Assembly (NCBI GenBank): GCA_002633005.1
Contig: NMRA01000226.1
Span: 3,728 to 34,323 of the forward strand
Direction: 5' to 3'
Origin: Phoronis australis
Lineage: Eukaryota; Phoronida; Phoronidae
Length of the DNA: 30,596 nt
This document shows, piece after piece, positions 29,830 through 30,596 of the stretch. The position numbers were made by a program, and so were the translations under genes. The notes beneath the pieces are model-generated. The model was not told the origin of the DNA. It searched no databases and worked only from the letters and a program-made list of their open reading frames with translations. Each line of letters begins with the position of its first letter. Position 1 is the first letter of the stretch.

Positions 29830-30596
29830 CGCTTGAAACCCGAAGTACTAACATCAAATATATGCCCATGGGCATGGGCGTTTCGTCGGGTGGGCCTGTC
29901 TGCGGAAATTCCCAGTATAGAAAACGGCAGTGGTACTTATTGCAGGTAGAAAGACGGTAGGTGTTGAGGTCGGCACTAGGGCTCATTAGGAGGCCCATTG
30001 AACATCGCAATTTCTGGTACTGTACACTGCTCGCGAATGCGGTCACTTTGTCAATGTGAGTGCCCCCTTGGTCATTCCTTTTATAGGGATAACTTGTTAG
30101 AGTGCATCTTCAAACAGACTCGCGACCAGACCACGGCGCCCGTCACAATAGCAATTCTTCGCAAAACAATTTTTTTTCAAAAGTATTACATGTACATGTA
30201 CACTGTATGATATTGTGCAAGACAACTTTACCATACACCAGTCAAATTCGAGTTACAAACGTGCGGGGTGTTATAGGATGACACGGCATGACAGATGAGG
30301 TGAAAACGTTGCACGTCAATTCGCCTGAATATCAGGGTTGTAGCACCACAGTATTTCCCCTAATCAAATCAAAACATATCTTAGAGTAAAGAAACTAGTT
30401 ACCTAAAGAAATCAACTATAGAGCTGCTCTTTCAGCGGCGGATCCGTCTAAAATGCTTGGCTACTTCAGAAGTGTCAACGGAAGCGCGCGCACAATTGAT
30501 CGCCGGGGTTTTGCCGATGAGCCACGAAGACTCGAAATGCGTTGATTTTCATAACAGCAATTCGCAATGCAAAAAATATATTTTCAGAGTGAACCC
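29830..30596. other. no gene seen; isolated repeat-end motif at 30,433
   Basis: CAGCGGCGGATCCGTCT at 30433 resembles the CAGTGGCGGAT ends in the window but has no visible partner before the window ends. Nothing else is supported. Confidence 0.4.

Overview
The window is animal genomic DNA, about 42% GC by eye, with spliced genes and dense repeat remains. It suggests a marine invertebrate, probably a deuterostome such as a lancelet, echinoderm or hemichordate. That rests on a CNGK-like channel gene, a Gmr1-like retrotransposon and many short inverted-repeat elements. The species cannot be fixed from the sequence.

Region by region. Positions 1-3,800 are gene-poor, with one possible minus-strand exon near 185-397. 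Positions 3,802-19,481 hold one plus-strand gene for a potassium-selective channel of the cyclic-nucleotide-gated superfamily. I can place nine exons with GT..AG boundaries whose reading phases all agree: one large N-terminal exon, three exons for S1-S4, one for S5, one for the pore, one for S6 plus C-linker, and two for the cyclic-nucleotide-binding-domain fold (CNBD). The binding fold has Cys-Cys where cyclic-nucleotide binders usually have Arg-Thr.

The roughly 7.3-kb intron between S4 and S5 contains a decayed sense-orientation LTR retrotransposon (about 8,790-13,922). Its order is gag, protease, integrase, reverse transcriptase, RNase H, then LTR. This is a Ty3/gypsy-type polymerase in Ty1/copia order, the mark of Gmr1-like elements. 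No 5' LTR is visible. The surviving 3' LTR carries four heat-shock-element-like arrays just upstream of a TATA box.

Positions 19,482-30,596 are a graveyard of repeats: two degenerate genes of a repetitive invertebrate family of unknown function, in opposite orientations (21,380-21,844 plus; 22,934-24,249 minus); a foldback element of about 820 bp with perfect terminal inverted repeats and an 8-bp target duplication (24,280-25,098); a minus-strand LINE reverse transcriptase fragment (27,482-28,056); several elements with CAGTGGCGGAT-like ends; a block of repeated TGTGACAATTTG motifs; and an unidentified decayed coding stretch on the minus strand near 29,460-29,800. Small near-perfect palindromes recur throughout.

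The channel is the only gene that looks intact. The rest is mobile-element material, most of it inactive.
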